Positions 44,249 through 52,994 of a DNA stretch of 64,000 nucleotides are shown one piece after another. Each line of letters begins with the position of its first letter. Within the stretch, counting starts at the first letter, position 1. The DNA comes from Streptomyces cavernicola. Lineage in GTDB: Bacteria > Actinomycetota > Actinomycetes > Streptomycetales > Streptomycetaceae. Below the pieces are notes generated by a model. The model saw only the letters and a program-made list of their open reading frames with translations, searched no databases and was not told where the DNA came from. The translations under genes were made by a program, and so were the position numbers. The stretch covers positions 248,001 through 312,000 of the forward strand of contig NZ_JASCIQ010000002.1 in assembly GCF_029968035.1 (NCBI RefSeq), written 5' to 3'.

Positions 44249-45388
44249 GTGAAGAACCAGAGCCCGGTCATGGAGCAGCGGGGGTCCTACCGACCCAGCC
44301 CGCCGCCCGCCTGGACACCCCGTACGGACCCCGCCCCACTGCTGCCCGAGGCCAGGCCGTACCGCGTCCTCGGCACCGAGGCCGCGGCCAAGGCGGACCC
44401 GGCGCTGCTGCTGGAGCTGTACGAGCAGCTGGTGCGCGGCCGCAGATACAACGCGCAGGCGACGGCGCTCACCAAGCAGGGCCGGCTCGCGGTCTACCCG
44501 TCGAGCACCGGGCAGGAGGCCTGCGAGGTCGCCGCGGCGCTCGCCCTCGAAGAGCGCGACTGGCTCTTCCCCAGCTACCGCGACACGCTCGCCGCGGTGG
44601 CCCGCGGCCTCGACCCGGTGCAGGCCCTGACGCTGCTGCGCGGCGACTGGCACACGGGGTACGACCCGCATGAACACCGCGTCGCGCCCCTGAGCACCCC
44701 GCTCGCCACGCAGCTGCCGCACGCCGTGGGCCTCGCGCACGCCGCGCGCCTCAAGGGCGACGACGTGGTGGCGCTCGCCATGGTGGGCGACGGCGGCACC
44801 AGCGAGGGCGACTTCCACGAGGCGCTGAACTTCGCGGCGGTGTGGAAGGCGCCGGTCGTCTTCCTCGTGCAGAACAACGGCTTCGCGATCTCCGTGCCCC
44901 TCGCCAAGCAGACCGCGGCCCCGTCCCTGGCCCACAAGGCCGTCGGGTACGGAATGCCGGGCCGCCTGGTCGACGGGAACGACGCGGCGGCGGTCCACGA
45001 GGTCCTCGCCGAAGCCGTGCAACGCGCGCGTGCGGGCGGCGGTCCCACCCTGGTGGAGGCCGTGACGTACCGCATCGAGGCGCACACGAACGCCGACGAC
45101 GCGACCCGCTACCGGGGGGACACGGAAGTGGAGGCCTGGCGGGCGCACGACCCGATCACGCTCCTGGAAGGGGAGTTGACCGATCGCGGCCTCCTCGACG
45201 ACGCCCGCAGGCAGGGCGCGCGGGACGCCGCAGAGGCGCTCGCCGCGGACCTGCGCGAGCGGATGAACCAGGACCCGGTCCTGGACCCGATGGACCTGTT
45301 CACGCACGTGTACGCGGAGCAGACCACCCAACTGCGCGAGCAGGCCGAGCAGTTGCGCGCCGAGCTGGAAGCGGAGGCCGAGCGATGA
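44249..45388 (+). CDS. bkdA: Branched-chain alpha-keto acid dehydrogenase E1 alpha (operon 1)
   Basis: This 379-aa thiamine diphosphate-binding subunit decarboxylates keto acids of Val, Leu and Ile, giving acyl-CoA starters for branched fatty acids and polyketides. The ThDP motif GDGGTSEGDFHEALNFAAVW and the phosphorylation-loop-like TYRIEAHTNADDATRYR are present. GTG 44249 has GAGGAGG eight bases upstream; GTG 44240 is too close to that site. It overlaps bkdB by four bases. Confidence 0.95.
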   Translation: MKNQSPVMEQRGSYRPSPPPAWTPRTDPAPLLPEARPYRVLGTEAAAKADPALLLELYEQLVRGRRYNAQATALTKQGRLAVYPSSTGQEACEVAAALALEERDWLFPSYRDTLAAVARGLDPVQALTLLRGDWHTGYDPHEHRVAPLSTPLATQLPHAVGLAHAARLKGDDVVALAMVGDGGTSEGDFHEALNFAAVWKAPVVFLVQNNGFAISVPLAKQTAAPSLAHKAVGYGMPGRLVDGNDAAAVHEVLAEAVQRARAGGGPTLVEAVTYRIEAHTNADDATRYRGDTEVEAWRAHDPITLLEGELTDRGLLDDARRQGARDAAEALAADLRERMNQDPVLDPMDLFTHVYAEQTTQLREQAEQLRAELEAEAER

Positions 45389-46410
45389 CCACCGTGGCGG
45401 ACAAGCCGAGCACGACGGCGGTGAAACCCGCGTCCATGGCGCAGGCCCTGCAGCGCGCGCTGCGGGACTCGCTGGCCGCGGACCCGAGCGTGCACGTGAT
45501 GGGTGAGGACGTCGGCACGCTCGGCGGCGTCTTCCGCATCACCGACGGCCTGGCCAAGGAGTTCGGCGAGGCCCGCTGCACGGACACCCCGCTCGCGGAG
45601 GCGGGCATTCTGGGCACGGCCGTCGGCATGGCGATGTACGGCCTGCGGCCGGTCGTGGAGATGCAGTTCGACGCGTTCGCGTACCCGGCGTTCGAGCAGC
45701 TCATCTCGCACGTGGCGCGGATGCGGAACCGCACGAAGGGCGCGATGCCGCTCCCGATCACCATCCGCGTGCCGTACGGCGGCGGCATCGGCGGCGTCGA
45801 GCACCACAGCGACTCCTCCGAGGCGTACTACATGGCGACGCCCGGCCTGCACGTCGTCACGCCGGCCACGGTCGCCGACGCGTACGGACTGCTGCGCGCC
45901 TCGATCGCGTCCGACGACCCGGTGGTGTTCCTGGAGCCGAAGCGGCTGTACTGGGCGAAGGATTCCTGGAACCCGGACGCTCCGGCGACCGTTGAACCGA
46001 TAGGCCGGGCCGTGGTGCGGCGCACCGGCCGCAGCGCGACGCTCATCACGTACGGGCCCTCCGTGCCGGTCTGTCTGGAGGCCGCGGAGGCCGCGCGTGA
46101 GGAGGGATGGGAGCTCGAAGTCGTGGACCTGCGCTCACTGGTGCCCTTCGACGACGCGACGGTCTGCGACTCGGTGCGCAGGACCGGCCGCGCGGTCGTG
46201 GTGCACGAGTCGGGCGGGTTCGGCGGCCCGGGTTCGGAGATCGCCGCGCGGGTCACGGAGCGCTGCTTCCACCACCTGGAGGCGCCGGTGCTGAGGGTCG
46301 CGGGCTTCGACATCCCGTATCCGCCGCCGATGCTGGAGCGGCACCATCTGCCGGGCGTCGACAGGATCCTGGACGCGGTGGCGAGGCTGCAGTGGGAGGG
46401 GGACAGCTGA
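45385..46410 (+). CDS. bkdB: Branched-chain alpha-keto acid dehydrogenase E1 beta (operon 1)
   Basis: This 341-aa partner of bkdA completes the E1 active site. Transketolase pyrimidine-type motifs are GEDVGTLGGVFRITDGL, DTPLAEAGILGTAVGMA and YGGGIGGVEHHSDSSEAYY. The C-terminal transketolase domain ends with PYPPPMLE. Compared with the second operon's E1 beta it has about 15 extra N-terminal residues. Start and stop overlap neighbours (ATGA, TGATG), so the three genes are co-translated. Confidence 0.96.
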   Translation: MTTVADKPSTTAVKPASMAQALQRALRDSLAADPSVHVMGEDVGTLGGVFRITDGLAKEFGEARCTDTPLAEAGILGTAVGMAMYGLRPVVEMQFDAFAYPAFEQLISHVARMRNRTKGAMPLPITIRVPYGGGIGGVEHHSDSSEAYYMATPGLHVVTPATVADAYGLLRASIASDDPVVFLEPKRLYWAKDSWNPDAPATVEPIGRAVVRRTGRSATLITYGPSVPVCLEAAEAAREEGWELEVVDLRSLVPFDDATVCDSVRRTGRAVVVHESGGFGGPGSEIAARVTERCFHHLEAPVLRVAGFDIPYPPPMLERHHLPGVDRILDAVARLQWEGDS

Positions 46411-47879
46411 TGGCGAAGGTCTTCGAGTTCGCTCTGCCCGACCTGGGCGAGGGGCTCACGGAAGCCGAGATCGTCCGCTGGATGGTGTCCGTCGGCGACG
46501 TGGTCGCGGTGGACCAGCCGGTGGTCGAGGTCGAGACGGCCAAGGCGATGGTCGAGGTGCCCTGTCCGTACGCGGGCGTGGTCACCGCCAGATTCGGCGA
46601 GGAGGGCTCGGAACTCCCCGTAGGGGCACCGCTGTTGACGGTCGCGGTCGGCGCGAGCCCGGAGGACGTCGCGAGAGACTCCGCGGGCGAGCGCGCGGCG
46701 CCGGGCGTGAACGGCACCGGCTCCGGCGGCAGTTCGTCCGGTCGTACGGAGAACGGCGCGAGCGCGAGCGGCGAGCGCGGTGGCGCGGCGGAGACGTCGG
46801 GCAACGTCCTGGTCGGGTACGGCACGGGCGCGGCCCCGGCCCGCCGGCGCCGGGTGCGGCCGCCGGGCGTGGGCGCCGCCGGGACGACGACCGGAAGCAC
46901 CCGCGCCGCCGCATCGGCACCGCCCTCTGCCCCGGTCGCCCCTGCCTCGGCCCCAGCAGGTTCTGCCTCTGCCGCTCCCGCGCGGGACGCCGAAGGACCC
47001 GTCCCGGTGATCTCCCCGCTCGTACGGCGGCTGGCCAAGGAACACGGCCTGGATCTGCGGGAGTTGAAGGGCTCCGGGGCGGACGGGCTGATCCTGCGCG
47101 CGGACGTGGAGTACGCGGTGCGTGCCGCCGAGCGCGCGGCGGAGCAGGAGACCGCCCGCGAGGAGGCGTCGCGTACGGCCGCGGGGCAGACGCGTACGCC
47201 GCTGCGCGGGGTGCGCGGCGCGGTGGCGGACAAGCTGTCCCGCAGCCGCCGCGAGATCCCCGACGCGACCTGCTGGGTGGACGCCGACGCCACGGAGCTG
47301 ATGAACGCCCGCAAGACGATGAACAGCAACGCGGCCGCCGGGGACAAGATCTCCGTGCTCGCCCTCCTGGCCCGCATCTGCACGGCGGCCCTGGCCCGCT
47401 ACCCGGAGCTGAACGCGACGGTCGACACGGAGGCCCGCGAGATCGTCCGCCTGGACGCGGTGCACCTCGGCTTCGCCGCCCAGACGGAGCGAGGCCTGGT
47501 CGTACCGGTGGTGCGGGACGCGCACGCGCGGAGCGCGGAGTCGCTGAGCGCCGAGTCCGCCCGGCTCACCGAGGCGGCGCGGACCGGCACGCTCACCCCG
47601 GCCGAGCTGACCGGCGGCACGTTCACGCTGAACAACTACGGCGTGTTCGGCGTGGACGGCTCGACGCCGATCATCAACCACCCGGAAGCCGCGATGCTCG
47701 GCGTGGGCCGCATCGTGCCCAAACCCTGGGTGTATCAGGGCGAGTTGGCGATACGGCAGGTGGTCCAGCTCTCGCTCACCTTCGACCACCGTGTCTGCGA
47801 CGGCGGCACGGCGGGCGGCTTCCTGCGGTACGTCGCCGACTGCGTCGAACAGCCGGCGCTGCTGCTGCGGACCCTGTGA
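46410..47879 (+). CDS. bkdC: Branched-chain keto acid dehydrogenase E2, lipoamide acyltransferase (operon 1)
   Basis: This 489-aa E2 core has one lipoyl domain (Lys45 in VETAKAMVE) and a Ser/Gly/Ala-rich linker. A peripheral subunit-binding domain follows near residues 197-235 (VISPLVRRLAKEHGLDL, GLILRADVE), then the acyltransferase domain with the catalytic His and Asp in FDHRVCDGG. No E3 gene follows, so lipoamide dehydrogenase must come from elsewhere. The ATG overlaps the bkdB stop. No obvious terminator lies in the next 146 bp. Confidence 0.95.
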   Translation: MAKVFEFALPDLGEGLTEAEIVRWMVSVGDVVAVDQPVVEVETAKAMVEVPCPYAGVVTARFGEEGSELPVGAPLLTVAVGASPEDVARDSAGERAAPGVNGTGSGGSSSGRTENGASASGERGGAAETSGNVLVGYGTGAAPARRRRVRPPGVGAAGTTTGSTRAAASAPPSAPVAPASAPAGSASAAPARDAEGPVPVISPLVRRLAKEHGLDLRELKGSGADGLILRADVEYAVRAAERAAEQETAREEASRTAAGQTRTPLRGVRGAVADKLSRSRREIPDATCWVDADATELMNARKTMNSNAAAGDKISVLALLARICTAALARYPELNATVDTEAREIVRLDAVHLGFAAQTERGLVVPVVRDAHARSAESLSAESARLTEAARTGTLTPAELTGGTFTLNNYGVFGVDGSTPIINHPEAAMLGVGRIVPKPWVYQGELAIRQVVQLSLTFDHRVCDGGTAGGFLRYVADCVEQPALLLRTL

Positions 47880-48025
47880 GGCGATGACCCGGCGGTGACC
47901 TTGCGGTGACCGACGGGCGACGCGTGATGTGACACGTGCGGTAGGACGCGGTGTGACGGATGTCCCTCGGTGGACAGGTCGTTCACGGGGGTGGCATTGA
48001 TCGCCGCTGCGGCCATACTCGGTGG

Positions 48026-48943
48026 ATGACCTCGTATGACGCCGTCGTGCTCGCCGGCGGCGCCGCCAGGAGACTCGGCGGCGCCGACAAACCCGGGGTG
48101 CGCGTCGGCGGCCGCTCCCTCCTCGACCGTGTGCTCGCCGCCTGCGCCGACGCGGCCACGACCGTGGTCGTCGCCGAGCCAAGGCCCACCTCCCGCCCCG
48201 TTCTGTGGGCGCGTGAGGAGCCGCCCGGCGGCGGGCCGCTGGCCGCTCTCGCCGCCGGCCTGCGCCGGACCACGGCGGACACGGTGCTCGTCCTCTCCGC
48301 CGACCTGCCCTTCCTGGAGGAGCGGACCGTACGGCTGCTGCTCGACGCCTCGGCGGCGGGTGCGGCGGGTGCGGCGGGTGAAGTACGGGCGGACGGTGCG
48401 CTGTTGGTGGACGCGGGCGGTCGCGACCAGCCGCTGGTGGCGGCCTACCGGGCCGAGGCCCTGCGCCGTGGAGTGGAGCGTCTGACCGAGGAGCACGGCG
48501 GGCTCGGCGGGCTGCCGTTGCGACGGCTCACCGCGGGGCTCACCCTCGACCGGGTCACCGAACCCGGCGACTCCCGTGCCGCGTTCGACTGCGACACCTG
48601 GGAGGACATCGCCGAAGCCCGCGCACGCATCAGGGAGCATGAGCACGTGCTGGATGAATGGATCACCGCAGTCAAGGACGAGCTGGGCATCGACCTCGAG
48701 GTCGACACCGGCCTGCTGTTGGACCTCGCGCGCGACGCCGCCCACGGGGTCGCGCGGCCGGCGGCGCCGCTGACCACGTTCCTCGTGGGGTACGCGGCGG
48801 CGCGCGCCGAGGGCGGGCCGGAGGCCGTGGCCGAGGCGGCGCGCAAGGCCGCGGCTCTTGCCACGCGCTGGGCCGACGAGGACAAGCCCGACGACCTGCC
48901 GGCCGGCGGCACCGGCGCGAGCGCCGCACCGGACGCGGGATGA
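48026..48943 (+). CDS. MobA-like NTP transferase fused to a DUF6457 domain
   Basis: This 305-aa protein begins with a nucleotidyltransferase fold (AVVLAGGAARRLGGADKPGVRVGGRSLLD; SADLPFLEERTV), as in MobA, which attaches GMP to molybdopterin. From about residue 210, DEWITAVKDELGIDLEVD continues into a small helical domain I recognise as DUF6457. ATG 48026 is the start; upstream in-frame sequence lacks a ribosome site. It overlaps moeA by four bases, which supports a molybdenum-cofactor role. Confidence 0.9.
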   Translation: MTSYDAVVLAGGAARRLGGADKPGVRVGGRSLLDRVLAACADAATTVVVAEPRPTSRPVLWAREEPPGGGPLAALAAGLRRTTADTVLVLSADLPFLEERTVRLLLDASAAGAAGAAGEVRADGALLVDAGGRDQPLVAAYRAEALRRGVERLTEEHGGLGGLPLRRLTAGLTLDRVTEPGDSRAAFDCDTWEDIAEARARIREHEHVLDEWITAVKDELGIDLEVDTGLLLDLARDAAHGVARPAAPLTTFLVGYAAARAEGGPEAVAEAARKAAALATRWADEDKPDDLPAGGTGASAAPDAG

Positions 48944-50640
48944 CCGGGCCCCGGGACGCGAAGAGCGCCGACCGAGCCGATCAAGCCGACCGAGCTCAAC
49001 GCGAGGAGCGAGCCGAGCCAGCCGAGCCAGCCGAGCCAGCCGAGCCAGCCGAGCGAGCCGAACGGGACCACGACCAGGACGTCGACGAGGCCCTGGCCCT
49101 GGTCCGGGACGCCGCAGCACCCCCCGCCGATCGCTCGGGCGGACAGCCGGGCGAACGGACCCGTGGCGCGCACCAACCCCACGAGCCCCACCACCACTCA
49201 CACCAGCCGTCCCACTCCGCTCGCTCCCCTCACTCCTCTCGTGAACACCAACCGCGCCACTCCCACCATTCGCACCAAAGCACCCCCTGGCCCCAGGCCC
49301 GCGCCATCGCCGCTCGCGCCGCCGCGGCCGTCCGGACGCGGGCCGCGACCCCCGTCCCCCTCGACCGGACCCTGGGCCTGGTCCTCGCCGCGCCGCTCAC
49401 CGCGCTGACCGACCTGCCGTCGTTCGACACGTCGGCGATGGACGGCTGGGCGGTCGCGGGACCGGGCCCCTGGAAGGTGCGCGACGGCGGGATGCTGGCC
49501 GGCCAGTCCGGCACGGACGCGCTGGCGGACGGCGAGGCGATGCCGGTCGCGACCGGTGCGCGCATCCCCCGCGAGGTCACGGCGGTCATCCGCACCGAGC
49601 ACGGCCGTACTGACGGCAAGGGCCGGCTGCACGCCGAGCGTGAGGTGCTGCACGGTCAGGACATCCGGCCGCGCGCCCAGGAGTGCCGCAGCGGCGATCA
49701 ACTCCTGCCCGCACAGATCCCGGTGACCCCGGCGGTGCTCGGCCTCGCCGCGGCCGCCGGGTACGACTCGCTGCTCGTCGTCCCCCGCCCGCGCGTCGAA
49801 GTCCTCGTCCTGGGCGACGAGTTGCTCACCGAAGGACTGCCGCGCGAGGGCCTGATCCGGGACGCGCTCGGCCCGATGCTGCCGTCCTGGCTACGGGCGC
49901 TGGGCGCCGAGGTCATCGCCGTACGCAGGCTCGGGGACGACGCGAAGAAGCTGCGCGCGGCGGTCGAGAGCTCACCGGCCGAGCTGGTCGTCACGACCGG
50001 AGGCACCGCGTCCGGCCCGGTCGACCATGTGCACCCCACGCTGCACGCCCTCGACGCGGAGCTGCTCGTGGACGGCGTCGAGGTGCGGCCGGGGCACCCG
50101 ATGCTGCTCGCCCGGCTCGACGAGCGCCGCCACCTGGTGGGGCTGCCCGGCAATCCGCTCGCCGCGGTCTCGGGGCTGCTGACACTGGCCGAACCGGTGT
50201 TGCGTACGCTTTCCGGGCGGATCGCGCCAGTGCCGTATCTCGCCCCCACCAGGGACGAGATCCACGGGCACCCGCACGACACGCGGCTCGTGCCGGTGGC
50301 GTTGCGTGCGGAGCCGCAGCTGGTCGCCGTGCCGCTGCACTACAACGGCCCGGCCATGCTGCGCGGGATCGCCGCCTCCGACGGCCTCGCCGTGGTGCCG
50401 CCCGGTGGGGCGAAGCCCGGTCAGGAGCTGGAGATCCTCGACCTGCCGTGGACGCTGCCGTCCTCGCCGGGGGACCTCGGGGCAGGGGACGTCGCGACGA
50501 GCAACACACGTACGAGCACAGGCAATTCGAGTACAGGCAATAAGCGTGGCAAGGCAAGCGGCAAGGCAAGCGGCAGGACGAGTGGGACCGACGGGGATCG
50601 CGGGGACGGCGCGAGCAGCGCGGGAGGGTGTTTCACGTGA
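48940..50640 (+). CDS. moeA: Molybdopterin molybdenumtransferase with His-rich N-terminal extension
   Basis: This 566-aa MoeA inserts molybdate into adenylylated molybdopterin. The conserved body starts near residue 120 (VPLDRTLGLVLAAPLTALTDLPSFDTSAMDG). The MoCF-binding domain shows VLVLGDELL and VVTTGGTASGPVDHV, then GLPGNPLAAVSG. The first roughly 118 residues are unusual, with AEP repeats (49008-49060) followed by about 38 residues with many His (HQPHEPHHHSHQPSHSA and HQPRHSHHSHQS). The tail after residue 515 is Ser/Thr/Gly/Lys-rich and ends GGCFT. Its stop codon lies inside a parS site and overlaps the next gene. Confidence 0.92.
   Translation: MTGPRDAKSADRADQADRAQREERAEPAEPAEPAEPAERAERDHDQDVDEALALVRDAAAPPADRSGGQPGERTRGAHQPHEPHHHSHQPSHSARSPHSSREHQPRHSHHSHQSTPWPQARAIAARAAAAVRTRAATPVPLDRTLGLVLAAPLTALTDLPSFDTSAMDGWAVAGPGPWKVRDGGMLAGQSGTDALADGEAMPVATGARIPREVTAVIRTEHGRTDGKGRLHAEREVLHGQDIRPRAQECRSGDQLLPAQIPVTPAVLGLAAAAGYDSLLVVPRPRVEVLVLGDELLTEGLPREGLIRDALGPMLPSWLRALGAEVIAVRRLGDDAKKLRAAVESSPAELVVTTGGTASGPVDHVHPTLHALDAELLVDGVEVRPGHPMLLARLDERRHLVGLPGNPLAAVSGLLTLAEPVLRTLSGRIAPVPYLAPTRDEIHGHPHDTRLVPVALRAEPQLVAVPLHYNGPAMLRGIAASDGLAVVPPGGAKPGQELEILDLPWTLPSSPGDLGAGDVATSNTRTSTGNSSTGNKRGKASGKASGRTSGTDGDRGDGASSAGGCFT
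49008..49060 (+). repeat. Nine-base coding tandem repeat in moeA
   Basis: The unit GCCGAGCCA is repeated about five times, encoding alternating Ala-Glu-Pro. It lies in the variable N-terminal extension of moeA. Confidence 0.85.
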
Positions 50641-50643
50641 AAC
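50630..50643. promoter_or_regulatory. parS centromere site
   Basis: GTTTCACGTGAAAC is a perfect 14-bp palindrome identical to the Streptomyces parS sequence bound by ParB, which clusters around oriC and organises origin segregation into prespores. It spans the moeA stop and the GTG of the channel gene. Confidence 0.92.
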
Positions 50644-51734
50644 TGCCCGGCCATGACGCCATGGCCCGTCAGGCGGACGAACACCTGGTCTCCGCCGAGG
50701 TGAAGCTGCCTAAGCGGGAGGTCGAGCGCCCGCTCCGGCAGGTCGCCAGACGGCTCGCGATGGCGCTGGCCGTGCTGGTGTCGACGGCCTTCATCGTCTT
50801 CGCCGACAGTGAGGGCTACACCGACAACCACGACGACACGCTCACGCTGCTCGACTCGTTCTACTACGCCACCGTCACGCTCTCCACCACCGGTTACGGC
50901 GACATCGTCCCCGCCAGTGACAGCGCCCGGCTCACCAACATCTTCGTCATCACACCACTGCGCGTGCTGTTCCTGATCATCCTCGTCGGCACCACGCTCG
51001 AGGTCCTCACCGAGCGCACCCGTGAGGAATTCAGGCTGAACCGCTGGAGGTCCCAGTTGCGGGAACACACCGTCGTCGTCGGCTTCGGCACCAAGGGCCG
51101 CTCCGCGATCCAGACCCTCTGCGCGACGGGTCTGAAGAAGGAGCAGATCGTCGTCGTCGACCCCAGCGCCAAGGTGGTCCAGGCGGCCACGGCCGACGGG
51201 TTCGTGGGCGTCATCGGCGACGCCACGCGCAGCGACGTACTGCTGCGGGCCGAGGCGCAGAAGGCCCGGCAGGTCGTGATCGCCACCCAGCGCGACGACA
51301 CCGCCGTCCTCGTCACCCTCACCGCACGCCAGCTCAACCGGGGCGCGAAGATCGTCGCGGCGGTACGCGAGGAGGAGAACGCCCCGCTGCTTCGCCAGTC
51401 CGGCGCGGACGCGGTGATCACCAGCGCCAGCGCCGCCGGACGCCTCCTCGGCCTGTCGGTGCTCAGCCCGAGCGCGGGCACGGTCATGGAGGACCTGATC
51501 CAGCAGGGCAGCGGCCTCGACCTGGTCGAACGGCCGGTGATAAAGGCCGAGGTGGGGCGCACACCGCGGGAGGTCGAGGAGCTCGTGGTCAGCGTCGTAC
51601 GCGGACACCGCCTGCTCGGCTACGACGACCCGGCCATCGGCAAACTGCAGTTGACGGACCGTCTGATCACCATCGTCCGAGCCACCCCCGGCCCCACGGG
51701 CGTCCCGGACCTCCGCCCTCTGCCGGAGGACTGA
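50637..51734 (+). CDS. Potassium channel with TrkA-N (RCK) domain
   Basis: This 365-aa protein has two membrane helices flanking a pore loop with the K+ filter TTGYGD (about residues 81-86). A cytoplasmic NAD-binding TrkA-N domain follows (HTVVVGFGTKGRSAIQTL, VIGDATRSDVLLRA), then a C-terminal TrkA-C-like part. This is the MthK-like architecture in which ligand binding to RCK gates the pore. GTG 50637 overlaps the moeA stop and follows GGGAGG by nine bases. GTG 50628 lies too close to that site. Confidence 0.94.
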   Translation: MKLPGHDAMARQADEHLVSAEVKLPKREVERPLRQVARRLAMALAVLVSTAFIVFADSEGYTDNHDDTLTLLDSFYYATVTLSTTGYGDIVPASDSARLTNIFVITPLRVLFLIILVGTTLEVLTERTREEFRLNRWRSQLREHTVVVGFGTKGRSAIQTLCATGLKKEQIVVVDPSAKVVQAATADGFVGVIGDATRSDVLLRAEAQKARQVVIATQRDDTAVLVTLTARQLNRGAKIVAAVREEENAPLLRQSGADAVITSASAAGRLLGLSVLSPSAGTVMEDLIQQGSGLDLVERPVIKAEVGRTPREVEELVVSVVRGHRLLGYDDPAIGKLQLTDRLITIVRATPGPTGVPDLRPLPED

Positions 51735-51897
51735 GCCCAGCCCGGGTCTGAGCCGCCCCGTAAGCAGGTCCGAGCCGCGCCATAGGGAGAACCGCCCCGT
51801 AAGGAGAACTGCCCCCGTCGGCCCGCGGGAAAGACGGCGCCGGACGGCGAAAGCGGGTGTCTCCCCAGGGTTCGTGGGGACGAGTAGCCTCGCGGCC

Positions 51898-52875
51898 ATG
51901 TATGCGATCACGATCCCCGAACCCGGCGGTCCCGAGGCGCTTGTCTGGGCCGAGGCCCCCGATCCCGTACCCGGCGAGGGCGAAGTTCTGGTCGAGGTGG
52001 CGGCCAGTGCCGTCAATCGCGCCGACCTGCTCCAGCGCCAGGGCTTCTACAACCCGCCGCCCGGCGCCTCCCCGTACCCCGGTCTGGAGTGCTCGGGCCG
52101 GGTCGCCGCGCTCGGGCCCGGCGTGAGTGGTTTCTCCGTCGGCGACGAGGTGTGCGCGCTGCTCGCGGGCGGCGGGTACGCGCAGAAAGTCGCCGTTCCC
52201 GCAGGGCAGTTGCTGCCCGTGCCGGAGGGCGTGGACCTGGTCACCGCGGCCGCGCTGCCCGAGGTGACGTGCACGGTCTGGTCGAACGTGTTCATGGTCG
52301 CCCACCTCCGCCCGGGTGAGACGCTCCTGGTGCACGGCGGGGCCAGCGGCATCGGCACGATGGCGATCCAGCTGGCGAAGGCCGTGGGCGCGCGGGTCGC
52401 GGTCACGGCCGGCGGCAAGGAAAAGCTGGAGCAGTGCGCGCGGCTCGGCGCGGACATCCTGATCGACTACCGCGAGCAGGACTTCGTCGAGGAGATCCGC
52501 GCGGCCACGGACGGCGCGGGCGCGGACGTGATCCTCGACATCATGGGCGCCAAGTACCTGGAGCGGAACGTCAAGGCGCTCGCCGTGAACGGCCGTCTCG
52601 CGATCATCGGCCTGCAGGGCGGGGTCAAGGGCGAGCTCAACCTCGGCGCGCTCCTCAGCAAGCGTGCGGCGATCACCGCGACCTCGCTGCGCGGCCGCCC
52701 GCTCGCCGAGAAGACGGCCATCGTCGCCGCCGTACGCGAGCACGTCTGGCCGCTGATCGCGGCGGGCCGCGTCGAGCCGGTCGTCGACCGCACCCTGCCG
52801 ATGGCCGAGGCCCCGGCCGCGCACCGGGTCCTGGAGGAGAGCAGCCACGTGGGCAAGGTCCTGCTCACCACCTGA
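51898..52875 (+). CDS. NAD(P)H quinone oxidoreductase (zinc-independent MDR family)
   Basis: This 325-aa protein resembles QOR/PIG3 enzymes, which reduce quinones with NADPH. Features are NRADLLQRQGFYNPPPGASP at the N-terminal catalytic domain, the Rossmann loop HGGASGIGTMAIQLAKAVGA and a conserved C-terminal VLEESSHVGKVLLTT. There are no zinc-binding cysteines. ATG 51898 was chosen on domain start. Upstream, 51735-51897 contains repeated CCGCCCCGTAAG words. Confidence 0.93.
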   Translation: MYAITIPEPGGPEALVWAEAPDPVPGEGEVLVEVAASAVNRADLLQRQGFYNPPPGASPYPGLECSGRVAALGPGVSGFSVGDEVCALLAGGGYAQKVAVPAGQLLPVPEGVDLVTAAALPEVTCTVWSNVFMVAHLRPGETLLVHGGASGIGTMAIQLAKAVGARVAVTAGGKEKLEQCARLGADILIDYREQDFVEEIRAATDGAGADVILDIMGAKYLERNVKALAVNGRLAIIGLQGGVKGELNLGALLSKRAAITATSLRGRPLAEKTAIVAAVREHVWPLIAAGRVEPVVDRTLPMAEAPAAHRVLEESSHVGKVLLTT

Positions 52876-52994
52876 GCGGCCCGGCGCGACACGGTGGCCC
52901 TCCCCCAGTCCACACCGAGATGCCCGACCCGCCCCCGCGTGTGACGCTGGCGGCATCGACCCAGGCGACTCGGCACCGGGAGGGGGTCACCGAC

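Noticed and set aside
45828..48182. Minus-strand frame of 784 aa opposite bkdB and bkdC
   Set aside because: It is a shadow of E1 beta and E2, whose active-site motifs are on the plus strand.
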